A stretch of 64,000 nt of DNA from Eucalyptus grandis. Taxonomy: Eukaryota > Streptophyta > Magnoliopsida > Myrtales > Myrtaceae. A program made the translations under genes and the position numbers. Under the pieces are notes generated by a model that ran no database searches, was not told the origin of the DNA, and was given only the letters and a program-made list of their open reading frames with translations. Numbering within the stretch: the stretch's first letter is position 1; each line of letters begins with the position of its first letter. The stretch is taken from positions 506,001-570,000 of the forward strand of contig NC_052618.1 of NCBI RefSeq assembly GCF_016545825.1, in the 5' to 3' direction. Shown in pieces: positions 23,726 to 36,082 of this stretch.

Positions 23726-25525
23726 CTTTAACTGCTTACACAGGGAAAAAACCAAGTCACGAATTGGGTCAAAGGATCATAAACCGAACTCCTTCACAGT
23801 TTCTTTAATATGATGAGTTTTACCATCATTGCAGCAGATTGGTCATTGGATGCGCCGAACTCCTTCACAGTTTCGCAGACTGTAGCGAGTTCATTTATCC
23901 TTTGGAAAAGCTCCTCCGTGCATGTAGAAGTACCGAAATGGATCAATGCTTTCAAGATTCAAAATTAGTACAGAGTCAACTGTCATCTCTGGCTCAAACT
24001 GAAGGAAAAAATGTGGCCCTCAACAATCTCCACCAGCTAAATGGGTTTTATCAATTTTACCCTAGGCTAAAGTTGTGTTAGGAATTTACCAATTTTTTTT
24101 TTTTAAATTTACCAACAAAAAAAAAATCGTGTTAGGAAGTTCAATCCAAAGATTCCAAACGGAGAGACAGTGCTAAGACCTATCTCAAAGAAGGTACTGA
24201 AACTACTCAACATATTACTCGTGAAAAGGCAATGATTCACTCGCTGCTATAAACTTCAGACGTCATGCTCAAAAGTGCTCACCAAATGGAGCAAGAGTAA
24301 CATTCTAGTCACGAAACAACATCATCAAGTTTGTCTCCTTCAGTTAATATAAATTGCTTTGACAAACTCAACAGCACACTATGACTCGCTTTTTCTCATA
24401 ATCAAGAGCAAAACTAAGTCATGGGCAGGCCCTGTAAGAAATATGTGGAGCATATGAATACAAGGGCTTGTTACGGGGACAATAGTGGACCACGCACAAA
24501 ATAACACCAGTCTTAATTGGCAAATACTTGCTCAGCGAGCTGATTGAGAGTGGCCGGTATGCTGGGGAATTAGTTGTCTCACCTGTCCCTCTTTGGTAAG
24601 CCGCGTCCATCAAAATACAACGCAAATGCGAGCAACCACAAATCCCAGCGAGCTGCGATTGATGGCGCCCATACCTGCCCTCACATCCGATTCCTCCCAA
24701 AAGGAAGACTTGACACTGGCCTAGGATGGTCAGGAGAAACCATCCTAGCAGGAGGCTTAACTTGCCATGTCCCATTTGGAAGCCCAACCAAACACTGCTT
24801 GCTGTTCTCTGAATTCAAACACATAAATCATCAACAAAGTCAATACAAAAATGGTTTTCGTTCATAAAACACCCATCCAGTCTAAAACTTCACCAACAAC
24901 TGTCAACATCGAGCTTAAAAAACTGCAAAGCAAACGGGCCCGAAATTCTGATTGCTGGAAGTAGATTATATTGGAATATAGCTTTAGTTCTTCAGACAGA
25001 AACACCATAGAACTACTCGGCATAGAAAGCTAATATGCAGATAAACCTCGACTTTCCTGTAATTGCAGTTCTTAATTCTAACCTTCTAATCGACTGATCT
25101 TGACGTAGTGACTGAACTCCAACCTAAATTACATCAAACTACCTATCAAACCTTTCTGAAGCAGCACGACACGATACAGTATATCCAGAGCCACCATCTG
25201 AAAACATAAACACGTGGACTGAACAATGAAGAAGATTCATTTTGTGTTCCTTTTCCTATTAAAAATGGCAGACCAAGATTCTTTTTCTTCTTCATGCTGA
25301 CGGTTGAAAATAGAAACCACAAATTACTCCCTAAAGCTGGCATCCGGTAAAAATTCCGAGAGCACAAGAGAAGGCTTAGGGACGAAAACAGAGCAAGGTC
25401 GTGCATTTGCACCTTGAAAATTAGACACCAAAGATTCATGGCTGAGCGACTCAAGAAGCTCATCAGAGTAAGCCATGACTGTGGCTCGAAAAACAAAATG
25501 AAGGGCATGTGCATCACTCTATGTG

Positions 25526-25526
25526 C

Positions 25527-25581
<55 letters not shown>
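25526..25581. repeat. (TA)n(GA)n microsatellite in Alfin-like copy B
   Basis: A short TA run followed by about 20 GA dinucleotides, directly next to exon 2 of copy B. Its expansion has replaced the sequence where the exon 2 donor should lie. Confidence 0.9.
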
Positions 25582-25582
<1 letters not shown>

Positions 25583-25902
25583 AGGATCACACTGATCGTA
25601 GAATTCTATGAAGTCTGCACAAAGAACAGACCAAAACTCTTGTCAGCCAAGAATTACATGCAGGGGTGTACACATGCGAGAGAGAGAGAGAGAGAGAGCT
25701 CAGACCAGTCTATAAAGTCTGCACAAAGAACAGACCAAAAGAGCGTTGAGAATCCCTTGAGAATCCCAGAGCGTCTGCCATCGAAGTCGTCGAAGACGTC
25801 TTCGATGGTGGATTGTGGGATTTCCGCCATGGTCGTCCCCCTCCCTCACTCTGTTCCACCCACGAACCCAGAAAAAAAAAGAAGATTTTTGAGGGTTTAT
25901 GT

Positions 25903-26976
25903 TAGAGGTGTCAGATCGGATCGGATTTGGGTTGGGTCATTAATTACTCGACTCATATTGACCCATTAATTTATTTATGATCCATTTAAGTTTAATGTAA
26001 AATTTTCAACCAATACCCGACCCGATTCATATTAATAAAATATTTTCACATTTAACCAAATTTAGGAAAACTTATTTTTATGTTTTTTTTTAAATTATAC
26101 TACTAAAAACTTTCAAGCTTATTTTTTTTAAAATGGTATTGTTAAAATAGTTTTATATATATAATATTAAAAATGGTATTGTTAAACTAGTTTTATACAT
26201 ATTTAATGGAAATTTTAATAATTTTAAAAAATAATTTTAAAAAATTGAATTTTAATTATTTTTATTTTTCAAAATTAATTAATTAATTACTTTTATTTTT
26301 AAATATATTTTCTTTTTCTTTTTGGTTCTTCTTCTTTGGCTAGCCGCCGGCCACGGGCGAGCCTTGAGCTCGGTCAATGACGGTGAGCTTAAGGCTCGAG
26401 CCTCAAGCTCAGTGTCGGATCGGGCAGGCTCGAGGCTCGCCAAATCGATGGAGGCCTCCTGCCAAGTGAGCTCGAGGCTCACGGCACGGGTGAGCTCAAG
26501 CTCACCCCTCACAGATTTGGTGAGGCTCAAGCCTTGCTTGACACCGGCGAGTTTGAGTCTCGATAGATCGGCGAGGCTCGAGCCTCACCGGGCGTCGGTG
26601 AGGCCTTCACCTTGCTAGATTCGGCGAGCTCAAGGCTCACTTAGCCGGTCGTCGGCAATCACCATGATGATGACCGGAGGAAAAAGAAAGAAAAAAAAAA
26701 AAAAAGAAAATTATAATAAAAATAATTATAATTTCAGTTTTTATAAATATATATATTTGTAAAGTTAAGGAAATAATATATTGTAAAGTTAAGGAGAGAA
26801 GAAATAGATTGTGAGGTTCTAGGTGAAAATGGGTTTTAAATCCAAACGTATTTAGGATCCACTTAAAATCCACCTATCAAAGTAAACCCATTTAACTACT
26901 TTTTGTCAAAAATAAGTGACCCATTTATAATTTAAATGGGTCATATATGGGTCTAAGACCCATTTTGACACCTCTA
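25903..26976. mobile_element. 1.07-kb TIR element with GC-rich core
   Basis: The left end is TAGAGGTGTCA and the right end is the exact inverse TGACACCTCTA. Subterminal sequence on both sides contains inverted GACCCATT/AATGGGTC motifs. Between AT-rich arms lies a GC-rich core (about 26335-26645) full of GAGGCTCG/CGAGCCTC, bordered by a pyrimidine tract on the left and a purine tract on the right. No transposase is encoded. Only a TA dinucleotide could be a target duplication, so the superfamily is open. It is inserted just upstream of Alfin-like copy B. Confidence 0.7.
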
Positions 26977-26999
26977 GTTTCCGCTAATGTTGTTCCTTT

Positions 27000-27236
27000 C
27001 AACTCAAGAGTCAGAATCAAAAAGCTCATCGAAGGATTAACCGGAAAAAAAAAGAAAAAAAAAGAAAGGGTCATCTAATCAATCACAAAGACTCTGCCTT
27101 TCGAGCTTTCAAAATTTTGGAGGGAAAGGCCGTTTTCTTCCGTTAAGACTCTTGTGTTAGCCAACTTGTCACCATTTTCTTTTCCCTTTTATGATTGGAA
27201 GTTTTCGTCTTGTTACATTGATTTCTCTCTCGCAAC

Positions 27237-27291
<55 letters not shown>

Positions 27292-28570
27292 GACATTTGC
27301 ACTGCCCTAATCGTTGTTCTTCTTAATTAACATGAGAAAGGATCTCAAAAACTCTAATCTCCCAATCAACATTTCTTCACACACTACGAAAAATTGCATA
27401 TTTTTAGCATTTATAGTGATTTCTATAACATGATTTTTTAAACTTTCATGTGTTTGTTTTTGTTATAAGTAGAAAATCAAGGAAGAAGGCTTTACCATCA
27501 AGAAAAACAATCACCTCTAAAATTAAGAACATGAATTCTCCATTGGTTTTCCTAAGTTCACTTTTCATATGCACACTCCCTCAATCTATCTACTCTCTCT
27601 CTCCCCAGCCTACTAGCCTTCACTCTTCTTCGGCACTACGTTTAATGCATTTTCTTCTCTCCATAGCAAACTCCGCTCAAGTTTTTCCGTCTTCTCTTCA
27701 AATTAATTCTCAATATTAGATTCAATCACATGTAAGCGCTCAATTTATTGTAGGTCTGTCGGACTAAATTATCATTTGATAATAAGATTTTATACTCGGC
27801 TACGTGACTCATATTTTTGGACAATAGTATAGAAGGAGGTGGTTGAAATAACAATTTAGGATACCCTCGTCTTCAATCCTACAATGACATTTCTTTGTTC
27901 TTTCCTTTTCTTTTTTCAGTTTCAATGCTTACTGTGGTATCGCTCTTTTATTACTTTTTTGGAATGGAGGACCATTCGTGCATGAAGTTATGAGGACTGA
28001 GAGATTAAGTTTGCTGACTATTTGCGTTTTCTATTTTTTGGCATTCTTTTAGATTGCTTTATTTTGATAAAATAAAATAAAATAAAATTTATACTTTGTA
28101 TATTAGTAATTTCTTAGATAAGGATTTTCAAAATCATCATAGTATCTGATATTAGGGAAAAAAAACATATAACTATCACAAAGAGTTAATGTAAAATTTG
28201 AATATAAAAAATCTTTCCCATCATACTTTTTAAGTACACCACCAAACGACTGAAAACCCGCCATTTTTCTCCATCAAAAGTATTATGTGAAACAAATGCA
28301 TACCAAAAGAGAACATTAAACAATCAGACTTATCTAATGAAAAATTTTCGATATGATTGCCACAACATTTCACAAATCGGGTCATGAATCGAGCGGGTAC
28401 ACACTAAAAACTACCTATAAACGTAATCTCCGCTTTGGGAACGTTGAGCACAACTTCTTCACACGTTAAAGCACATGTTTGTTAATTTTCAGGGTACATT
28501 AACCTTGATTTTAGGTACTCTGAAATGCCTGCTAACAACTTAACTTATGTTTCCCATTTCTCAATTATGT
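27000..28570. repeat. Gene-free upstream flank of Alfin-like copy B
   Basis: It corresponds to 16940-18130 upstream of copy A and ends at the start of the segment shared with copy C. It contains a (CT)n(AC)n microsatellite at 27239-27292. No exon recognised. Confidence 0.6.
27239..27292. repeat. (CT)n(AC)n compound microsatellite
   Basis: About 17 CT followed by about 10 AC dinucleotides without interruption. Confidence 0.93.
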
Positions 28571-28574
28571 TACA

Positions 28575-28595
28575 AAAAGATACCAGCTTGACAGC

Positions 28596-28636
<41 letters not shown>

Positions 28637-29228
28637 CGCGATGGAAAACAGTAAGTGCAGGAATACACTCAGACGTCATTGTACTTTTTCTCCATTGGAG
28701 TAGTCGTGCTCCACTCTCTAATGTTCACTTAGGTTACTCAACATCTTCCTATTTACCAGTTACCGAAAAGGTAGAAATAATCTGCACAGGGGAATACCTA
28801 AGCTGCCTCCGGATCATGTGATCCCATCCGCATTAGCAAAAACTTTTTGCCATCTAAGTATACTGGAGGGATCAGAAGCACAATAGTACATAAGTTGCAA
28901 GCGAAGGACGCGAAATAAGGAGGAAGTCTCCACCCTCCAAGGAAAATTAATAGAAGATGATCAATCAATTATTGCAGTTGATGAAAGTCCTTGCTTGCTG
29001 TCTTGTTGATAAGAAGAGTAAGTTCAGTCTGTAAGAACATCACTGACCCATTCTTGAAATGAATTTTTGCCCTTGGGGACAATGATAACATCCTCAGGCA
29101 TATTACCCGGCAACCAGCAAAAGGAACAGCAGTCATTAAAATCTCAAAGTCACTAGAATTCCACAGGAGGAATAGCTCAAAAGTCTTAAGGGTTGCTTTT
29201 GGAACTGCTCAAAGAAATATTGCAATTC
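28575..29228. repeat. 3' flank of Alfin-like copy C, duplicated at 21500-21985
   Basis: Matches the 21.5-kb segment through the CT run (28599-28634) and up to about 30 bases before the PHD-exon stop codon. It probably includes the 3' UTR of copy C. Confidence 0.75.
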
Positions 29229-29255
29229 TTGCTTGCACAAGGCCCTTCCCAGCAA

Positions 29256-31930
29256 TCAAACTCGAGGCCTCTTGCGGCTGCAGTTAGGGCATGTGTACTT
29301 TTTCATAAGCCCAGCAATTTCGGGCGTCATATCCACACAAGCTCCATGATACCATATTTTGCACACATCGCAGAAGATCCAGAACTCATCACCTTCACAT
29401 ATCAGCCCGCAAGATCCACAGGGTATATCATCTTCTTCATCCTCCTGCGCTTCTTGAGGCTGCGCTATGACTTGGGATTGCCGTGCATGCTGTGTGAAGG
29501 GCAGCATCCAAATATCAATTTTCATTCGATTTAAAAGAGCATATCAGTGAACGTTTAAGTGAAACTATATGAGCTTGAGAATTATTTTTACCATCCTCTC
29601 TCCAGATGTGGCTTGGCTGTTGCTTCTGCTGGTGGCTGGGGACTCTTGGTAGAATTGTTTAACAACTTCTAGTACCGTCGGGAGATCATTTATCTTTTTG
29701 AAAAGCGTCTCCCTGCAATTTTTCAGATGCCACAAATCAATATCGTCTACGAGGTTCCCTTCAAGTGCCAAGTTTCAGTCCAAGAATCAACTCCATTTAG
29801 TCAGATCATTCAAGGACCTCATAAGTTCCGTCCAACAAGAAAACTACCATAGTATGCTTTCATTGGTTTCACCCCGGGCCATAGTTTGGCTACTGGATTG
29901 TCAGTCAGAATTCACAAAGAAAGATCAGCCAAAGATCCAACTCAATGAGTACATTCACTAAATTCAACTATGCCTCATCACAGATAGCTTTGGCACATAC
30001 TCACATCCGGCACGTGAACAGTTATAAAGGGAAAAGGAAGAATCATTTCAATATGAGACTGGAAATCTTGAAGACGATCCCCTGACATGACTTGAACTCA
30101 AATTATGTAGGCACATCACCCCCGTTAATGTTTTAATTTGAGGTGAGACGAGCAAATTGATAAAGAGTCAATCACAGCAAATCGGAGTCAATTGTGGCAA
30201 ACAAATGTTCATGCAAAGATTCCCCCAGTGAATAGAATTTAACCATGGATTTTGTTAAGAAACGGTAGGCACCACTTTTCCTGGAATGGACAGTGATATA
30301 TGTTCAACAGTTCAGATGATCCATGTGAATTTCCATTTAAACTCATCACCAAAATGCAATGACTTCAGAAAGATTACCTAGAGCAGCACAGGAAAGTAAA
30401 GAGATAATGTAATGAAGAGACTAGCAACCCAACAATGAGGTTATATCACTGGAAAGAAACAAAATACTAAAAACCATTAGAGCTCATGCTGGTTACATAC
30501 GACATTATCATCAGATGCAAGAAATAAGTTCTTGAATAATTCCCTGGCAAGAGCTACAAGCTCTGCGATGAAAATACTCGGCAACTCATACCTCTGTTTC
30601 TTCCCGAAACGAAAGTTTGAGGCAATGCTGAAAGCCGCAGCAATCAACCAAGAATCACTGTGTGCTGCAACAGTCTGAAGCCACTGGTCCAACGATGTCT
30701 CAGCTTTCCCAAAGTTAACTCCCAACGTTGGCTCAGGAAGATCAGGGGGAACCATCTCCTCGGGGAGTCTAAGTTCCCATGTCCCATTTGGAAGCCCATA
30801 CAGACTCATGGGCTCTTCCTCTGAAGGTAGAAAAACACAAATCATCAGCACTGTCAATGTGCAACATATCTGAACTTACACAACGCCCCTGCTGATTTCG
30901 AAGTTCCAGTTAAACCCGGATGGGCTAGAGAATACTCAAATCCTCTTTTGACCTGATATTTGGCGTTCATGTATGGTTTACATTTGTAGATATAACACTG
31001 TGTGGTAGAAGGAAAAGATGGAAGAGGTAGATCAATGAAGAGTAGCTCTAATTATGATCAAATCTAAACAATCAGGCATCAATTATCATCAGATACATTT
31101 CCTGCACATAGTTATTTCAATGGGACATTAGCAATAAACTATTAAACCCCTGGAGACTAGACTAGATTTGCAAGCATGAGTTTTGATCAGAACATCGGTA
31201 CATGAAACCAATGCAAGACAGATAAGATAAGGTGTAGACAGAGTAAGAGAGAATCCGAGTATCACCGCTCAATAATATGAGCCATCTATGCCACATTCCC
31301 TGGCTTGTACAATAATAACGATCAAGTGGTGTCTCTTATCAATAATCCATCAATGACATCAAGACTCTAAAGTCAATGTCTCGGCATGTTCCGAAGCACT
31401 TCCTCTGTCCGACTATGTAGATGGCCGGTTTGGTAGATCAGCCACCAAAAGATCACAAGTAATATATGATGATATCACCTTCCATTTGAATTTCTTAGTA
31501 TGATGAAATATTTTGGGCCCACGCCTAAACATGAAATCAGAATATAGACAGATAGGGAAGCACGATCCATCTGAGATTTCGTGAAATGAATGGAAAAGAA
31601 AAACAAACAACAAAGCAAACCCATAAATGAGAACCAATTGACTGTCAAAACATAGGTATACATATTCGAAAAGGAAGGAAGAAAGCAAGATCCATTCAGA
31701 GAGAGAGTAACCTGGATCGCATTGTTGGTAAAAAAGTTCAGCATCTATCAAGATCCAAAGGAAAAGAAAAAGAAGATCCTTGTCAGAAAAATCAATATTG
31801 AAAAGTTAAACACACGAAGATCCTTGTGCGAAAGAGAGAGAGTACCGGTGGTGAGGGCCCTGATAATGCCAGCGCGGCGACCTTTGAAATGGCCAAGCAA
31901 CTCCTGCACTGATAGCCCGCGGTTCGCCAT
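29256..31930 (-). CDS. Alfin1-like PHD-finger protein (copy C), intact
   Basis: Nuclear chromatin protein; Alfin-like proteins bind H3K4me3 through a C-terminal PHD finger. Minus strand, five exons with GT-AG borders: 31930-31846, 31744-31712, 30820-30592, 29712-29592 and 29489-29256. Total 702 nt, 233 residues, close to the usual 230-260. The N-terminal Alfin domain covers about residues 13-135: HFKGRRAGIIRALTTG, DAELFYQQCDP, LYGLPNGTWELRLPEEMVPP, LFKKINDLPTVLEVV. A Ser/Gln/Glu-rich linker follows. The PHD finger (residues 180-226) keeps the C4HC3 ligands C180, C183, C196, C199, H204, C207, C223 and C226, and the motif DEFWIFCDVC. The position where typical Alfin-like PHDs have the Tyr of GENY is Cys187. 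The N-terminus is shorter and the sequence more divergent than canonical members. The ATG at 31930 opens exon 1 directly before MANRGLSVQELL. This is the only unbroken member of the local trio. Confidence 0.9.
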
Positions 31931-33860
31931 AATTCCACACTCAACAAAAATAAAAAAGGTGAACTCGGGCAGGCTATTGCTCTCGCTTGCTTAGCTCCCG
32001 AGGTTTTGATGGTCTATCTCTCTCAAATTGGGCCAAAAGAAAAGTAGAATTCGCGGCAAGAACAGCAAAGAAACAGAGTGATGGAGCACCAAGGTTTTCT
32101 CTGGCACTTTTAAATTCTTGGAGCCAAAGAAGGGAAGTCATGCCGTTAGTTTCCGTTAATGGCCTACCTACTATGTTAGGCTGTTTCTTATCCTTTATAC
32201 ACCCTTCTTACATGCATAAATCTTCACGTACATCATTAAACTCAATGTTCGCAGGTATCTTTATTGACTTGCCTTTGCATCTAACCATATCTATATCTAT
32301 ATCTATATCTATATCTGTACTATTTATTAACTTGCCATTTGATGGCATGTATTTCCGAGAGCTTAACACGCATCATGGTAATTTTTACACTACGTTGTTT
32401 ACTTCTACTTTGCTGACAGAAATTTCTGGAACAGCTTTTCTTTCAACTTAGCAGGTTGTACTTGTAAGATACCAACCAAACATGGAATAGACAATCTCCT
32501 CGGTCATCTTTCATCGCTTCATGTTCTTAATGTTCTTACCCGTTATTTGTTTCTTTTTCTGGAACGCATTTATTTATTTTCTGATTAGTCGTAACTTTTC
32601 CTGGTACGGTTATCAACATCTCTTGATTGTAATTTACCAATCTATCACTGAACCAGCAGATGTTAATGATCCGATATCGATACATCATCCGCCACAACCA
32701 GAATCCTCTCTTTTGTGTGTGTGTGTGCTCGTGCTCGCGCGCGTGCTTACATATATGATCATGACCTTGACAGATGCAAGCTCCATGATCTTGATACGAG
32801 GATAAGCGTGTGACTAGCCTTAATGGAGGTAGACGATGACAATGCATGCACTCAAGGGGAGGGAAGAAGAGAATAGTATTCTGCATCGTCAAATGGTTAG
32901 CGAGATGATGAATTCAAGGACGGAGTTCGCGGTGATCTAGATATTAGGGTTTCCATATTTCTTGGCAGGGTTTATTCAGTCATTCAGCATGAGTAATTTT
33001 CTCTGCAGACGCATATTAGGGGTCTTGACAGAAAGGGTTCTGACCGATGAAGATTCAGGATGATGCTCGTTGTTGGTTTAAACCTGTATGATTTCTCCGG
33101 CTAAAATTGAAAAGTTACTAATTAAGTATTGGATCAGATGTTTTGTGCCATGAGTCTATTCAAACCAGTGAATCTAATCGGTCTCGTATGTAAAATTTGG
33201 TGGATCCCCCAAGTAACATTTTTTTTTTTGGTCAAAACAAACCAGTTTCATTTGTCGAGTAGTAAAGATAGAATAAATTTGACAAGAGCCTAAACATAGT
33301 AAATTCCAAAAGAGTTGAGGGGCTTGGCTGGCCAATTAGTGGGAAAGGGATCCTTTTTGAGATCCCACCAAGTATATGATCGACCCTTATATGCTGAATG
33401 AATTATGATCTAACCTTTGTCCTTATTAGCTACGATTCGATATTGGATCTTCATTTATTTTGATTTTAAATTGGCACAATCTTATGTTTTACAACCCTTG
33501 GAACTCTAATTAAAGATCCACAGCACATGAGCATCAAACAAACACTTCTTGTTATTGAGAATTTAATGGGTGGCTTACAAATTGGAAAATGAAGTAGGCA
33601 TATGAAAACATTTTAAGTACATTTGTTTCATAAAAAATAAATATTATGTAAAATATTTTCTCAAAAATGATTTATTTTATCATTCACAAACATATTTAGA
33701 TACAAATTGTCATCAATAATGAAAAAATATTTTATTGATATTATTTCAAACGGTACGAGGAATGGTTTTTAGGAAAAAAAAAAATCATTTTGGAGAGATG
33801 AAAGGGCTGGCAGAATTTTCCAACCAAGCTGGCTCTCGAAATGGGCTTTTTTTTTTTTTT
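31931..33860. other. Gene-free region upstream of Alfin-like copy C
   Basis: It contains the presumptive promoter of copy C, a (TATATC)n run at about 32286-32317, a (TG)n/(CG)n patch near 32716, and a foldback MITE-like copy at about 33590-33780. Open frames here show no recognisable domains and have no counterpart elsewhere in the window. Confidence 0.5.
33590..33780. repeat. MITE-like copy, CATTTGTTTCAT family
   Basis: AT-rich, with ACATTTGTTTCATAAAAAATAA at one side and AAATATTTTATTGATATTATTT inside. The same kind of sequence recurs near 49130-49375, 49640-49880, 52010-52268, 56110-56315 and 60690-60910. The copy at 52.0 kb shows inverted ends (CTCCATTTGTTTCATGG and its inverse near 52262). 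Confidence 0.5.
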
Positions 33861-33861
33861 T

Positions 33862-35311
33862 CTAATCAATTCTTATCGTCTTTGTTGAGCCCACGCGCAG
33901 ACTGAGATTCTTATGGGCCTAAGGTCATTTGCCAATTAAGTGTGGGCTCTATGGGCCAAACAGTGAAATTAAGCTTGGGCCACACGATTTAACTTGGGCC
34001 GAAAGCCCAAAAAAGTCAGGTCTCAACAGTTATCCCTAGAGCGAGCGTAGGAACAACAGCCATTCTGCTTTCCGATCCCATGAGTTTAATAGAGAAAGTT
34101 GTCTCGAATGGCTAAATATTTGCTGTACATTTTGTGTCATTTGGGGTTCAGATTGCATTTTGTTGAAGGCCATTTTGCATAAGCGTTTGTCTCATATAAG
34201 TCACGTGCATATGAGGAAATTAAAATTGCTCACCAAGAGGATGATAAATTATACATCTCATAGTACATTAGTTCTTTGTAAATCCTTGTATGGTACAACA
34301 ATGGCAATTCCTTATCCTTCTCCTCTAGAAGCATAGTATCGTATTCAATTCTAATGAATACAGCCCACAATCTTCGGCTTCTTCAGGTTGAACTGGAACC
34401 TTATTAAGAAGTCAAGGTTAAGAATGTTATGAACCTCACACAGCCATTATAAATCTCTCATTGCTAGATTGCTTTTAGTATCGCTTATTCATCAATGAGC
34501 CCAGAGTATTCTTCACTTTATAATGTCTCCTATCGATTTAGTTTTCTCACACTTTGAATCGAGATGCGATACCAGTGTTACAAATTCAAAATCGTCTAGC
34601 TTGACACTTATTTACAAACTTACAAATTTAGGGTGTTAATTTGGGATGCCACACTAGCACTACAAATTCGAAACCCACTAAGCTTCACACTTATTGTTGA
34701 CTTCTAAATTTGATGACTCCATTTAGTCATGTACCACATAAGAAAATTAGGAGTCGGCCCTAACTCCTAAACAAAAATATGATTAATTTGCATTTACATA
34801 TTACGCCTACATTAATTATAATTAAATGAGACTAATGCTAAATGGACTTAAGAAGGAATGCTTTGAGTTTAATTATATTTTTTGGAGTATGCCCCCGGGA
34901 ACACCAAGTACGGCCAAGCCCATTCGAGAGCTATGGTGGCCAGAATTTCCATGGAGAGTGCTTGATCCAGAAAGATTGCTTTACTTGATAAAATTTGGAT
35001 GAATTGAAGTTATTAACCTTGGGAATATTAATTAAAAAATGATTATGTGACAGTTTTTAATCTATTATTAAAATAATTATAAATTATTCTTAACAACGAA
35101 AAATCAAATAACAAATAATTATAAATTATTGTGAAGTATACTCTTTCAATAATTTGTGACTTGTAATAATTTGTTATTATCACAATAGTCCAAAGATTAT
35201 TGCGTTAGCAAAACTCATTTTAATTATATCGTGATAATTAGATGAGATAGTCAATATACCCCCTTTGGTCTAAAATAGGAAAGTGAAATATCTTATTTTC
35301 ATAAGCAAAGC
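33862..35311. repeat. Long direct repeat, copy 1 (partner 46480-47978)
   Basis: About 1.45 kb that matches 46480-47978 in the same orientation, from AATCAATTCTTATCGTC through GATAGTCAATATACCCC. It contains a subsegment starting TGTTGAGCCC and ending GTCTCAACA (about 33881-34028) that looks like a tiny LTR-like unit. No coding exon seen. Confidence 0.8.
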
Positions 35312-35347
35312 CTAATCCTAAGCCTATGTACACTTTAGGGACACCAA

Positions 35348-36082
35348 GGCCTTGTTTGTTAACGTTCTTTATATTCTATTTATGAACAAAATTTCTATTT
35401 TTTTGTTCCAGTGAATAAAAAAAGAACAGAAATGCGTTTGTTTATGTTTTTTTTTTCCAAATCTATTTTTTTGTTTCTAGGAACACATTTGGAACAGAAA
35501 TAAGAAACAAAAAAAAAAAACGTGTTTCTTGTTTCGGAACAATTTTTAAGAACAAATTTTCTCTCTCCTTTCTTTTTCTTCTCTTTTTTTTTTTTCTTCT
35601 TTTCTTTCTCTTTTTCTTTTGGCCGTCGGCCTCGGCCATGGCTGGCGACCAGCCGTCATGGGCCGGTGACCTTGCCGGAGCGTTGCCGGCCCCCAGCAAG
35701 GCCGAGCGTCGCCTTGGCTAGGCGAGCTTTGGCTTGCCAGCATCCGGCTCGCCCGAGCTCGCCGGCCTGGCGGGGGCCGGTGAGCCTCGTCGTGGTTGGG
35801 CGAGGCCGCCGGCCCTCGTCGGCTGGTCACCAGCCATGGCCGAGGCGGCAACCGGCCAAAAGAAGAAAAAAGAAAGAAAATAAAAATCAAAATATTTAAA
35901 AATTAAAATAAACAAAAAAACAACACAAATTTACCAAACGTGTTTCTGTTCATTTTTTATTTCCGGAACAAGTTTACCAAACGCCTTCTTCTATTCAAAA
36001 ATTGTTCTCCGAAGCAAAAATAGTTTTTTCTATTTCTGTTCCCTTGAACAATTTTTGAACAGAAACGTTACCAAACACGCCC
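35348..36082. mobile_element. TIR element with GC-rich core, Tourist-like ends
   Basis: The left end is GGCCTTGTTTGTTAACG and the inverse of the right end is GGGCGTGTTTGGTAACG. GGCCTGTTTGG-like ends are typical of Tourist/PIF-Harbinger MITEs. AT-rich arms carry inverted AACAATTTTTGAACAG-like motifs. The GC-rich core (about 35620-35865) lies between a CTTT-rich left tract and an AAAGAAAG-rich right tract. No transposase. No clear TTA/TAA target duplication. Confidence 0.65.

Larger units (their letters stand above)
23423..25830 (-). pseudogene. Alfin-like gene copy B: Alfin domain plus tandem-repeat exon, inactivated
   Basis: Minus strand. Exon 1 starts at ATG 25830 (MAEIPQSTIEDVFDDFDGRR) and becomes irregular near its 3' end, where GGGATTCTCAA is duplicated. 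Exon 2 (about 25613-25581) encodes FIEFYDQCDP but lacks a GT donor. Exon 3 is 24808-24583 (GLPNGTWQVKPPARMVSP), with TGA at 24683-24681 where copy A has CCA; its GT donor is intact. Exon 4 (about 23917-23824) encodes FQRINELATVCETVKEF; its acceptor reads AC instead of AG. Exon 5 is 23731-23423 (LKKPGQSKSSGTHVNSS, then about two 39-residue repeats, stop at 23423-23425). Several independent lesions make it a pseudogene. The repeat exon is still in phase and open. Confidence 0.75.

Noticed and set aside
35463..35915. Pro/Arg/Ala-rich frames in the GC core of the 35.3-kb TIR element
   Set aside because: The composition is driven by GAGG/GCCGG repeats, frames overlap on both strands, and there is no domain.
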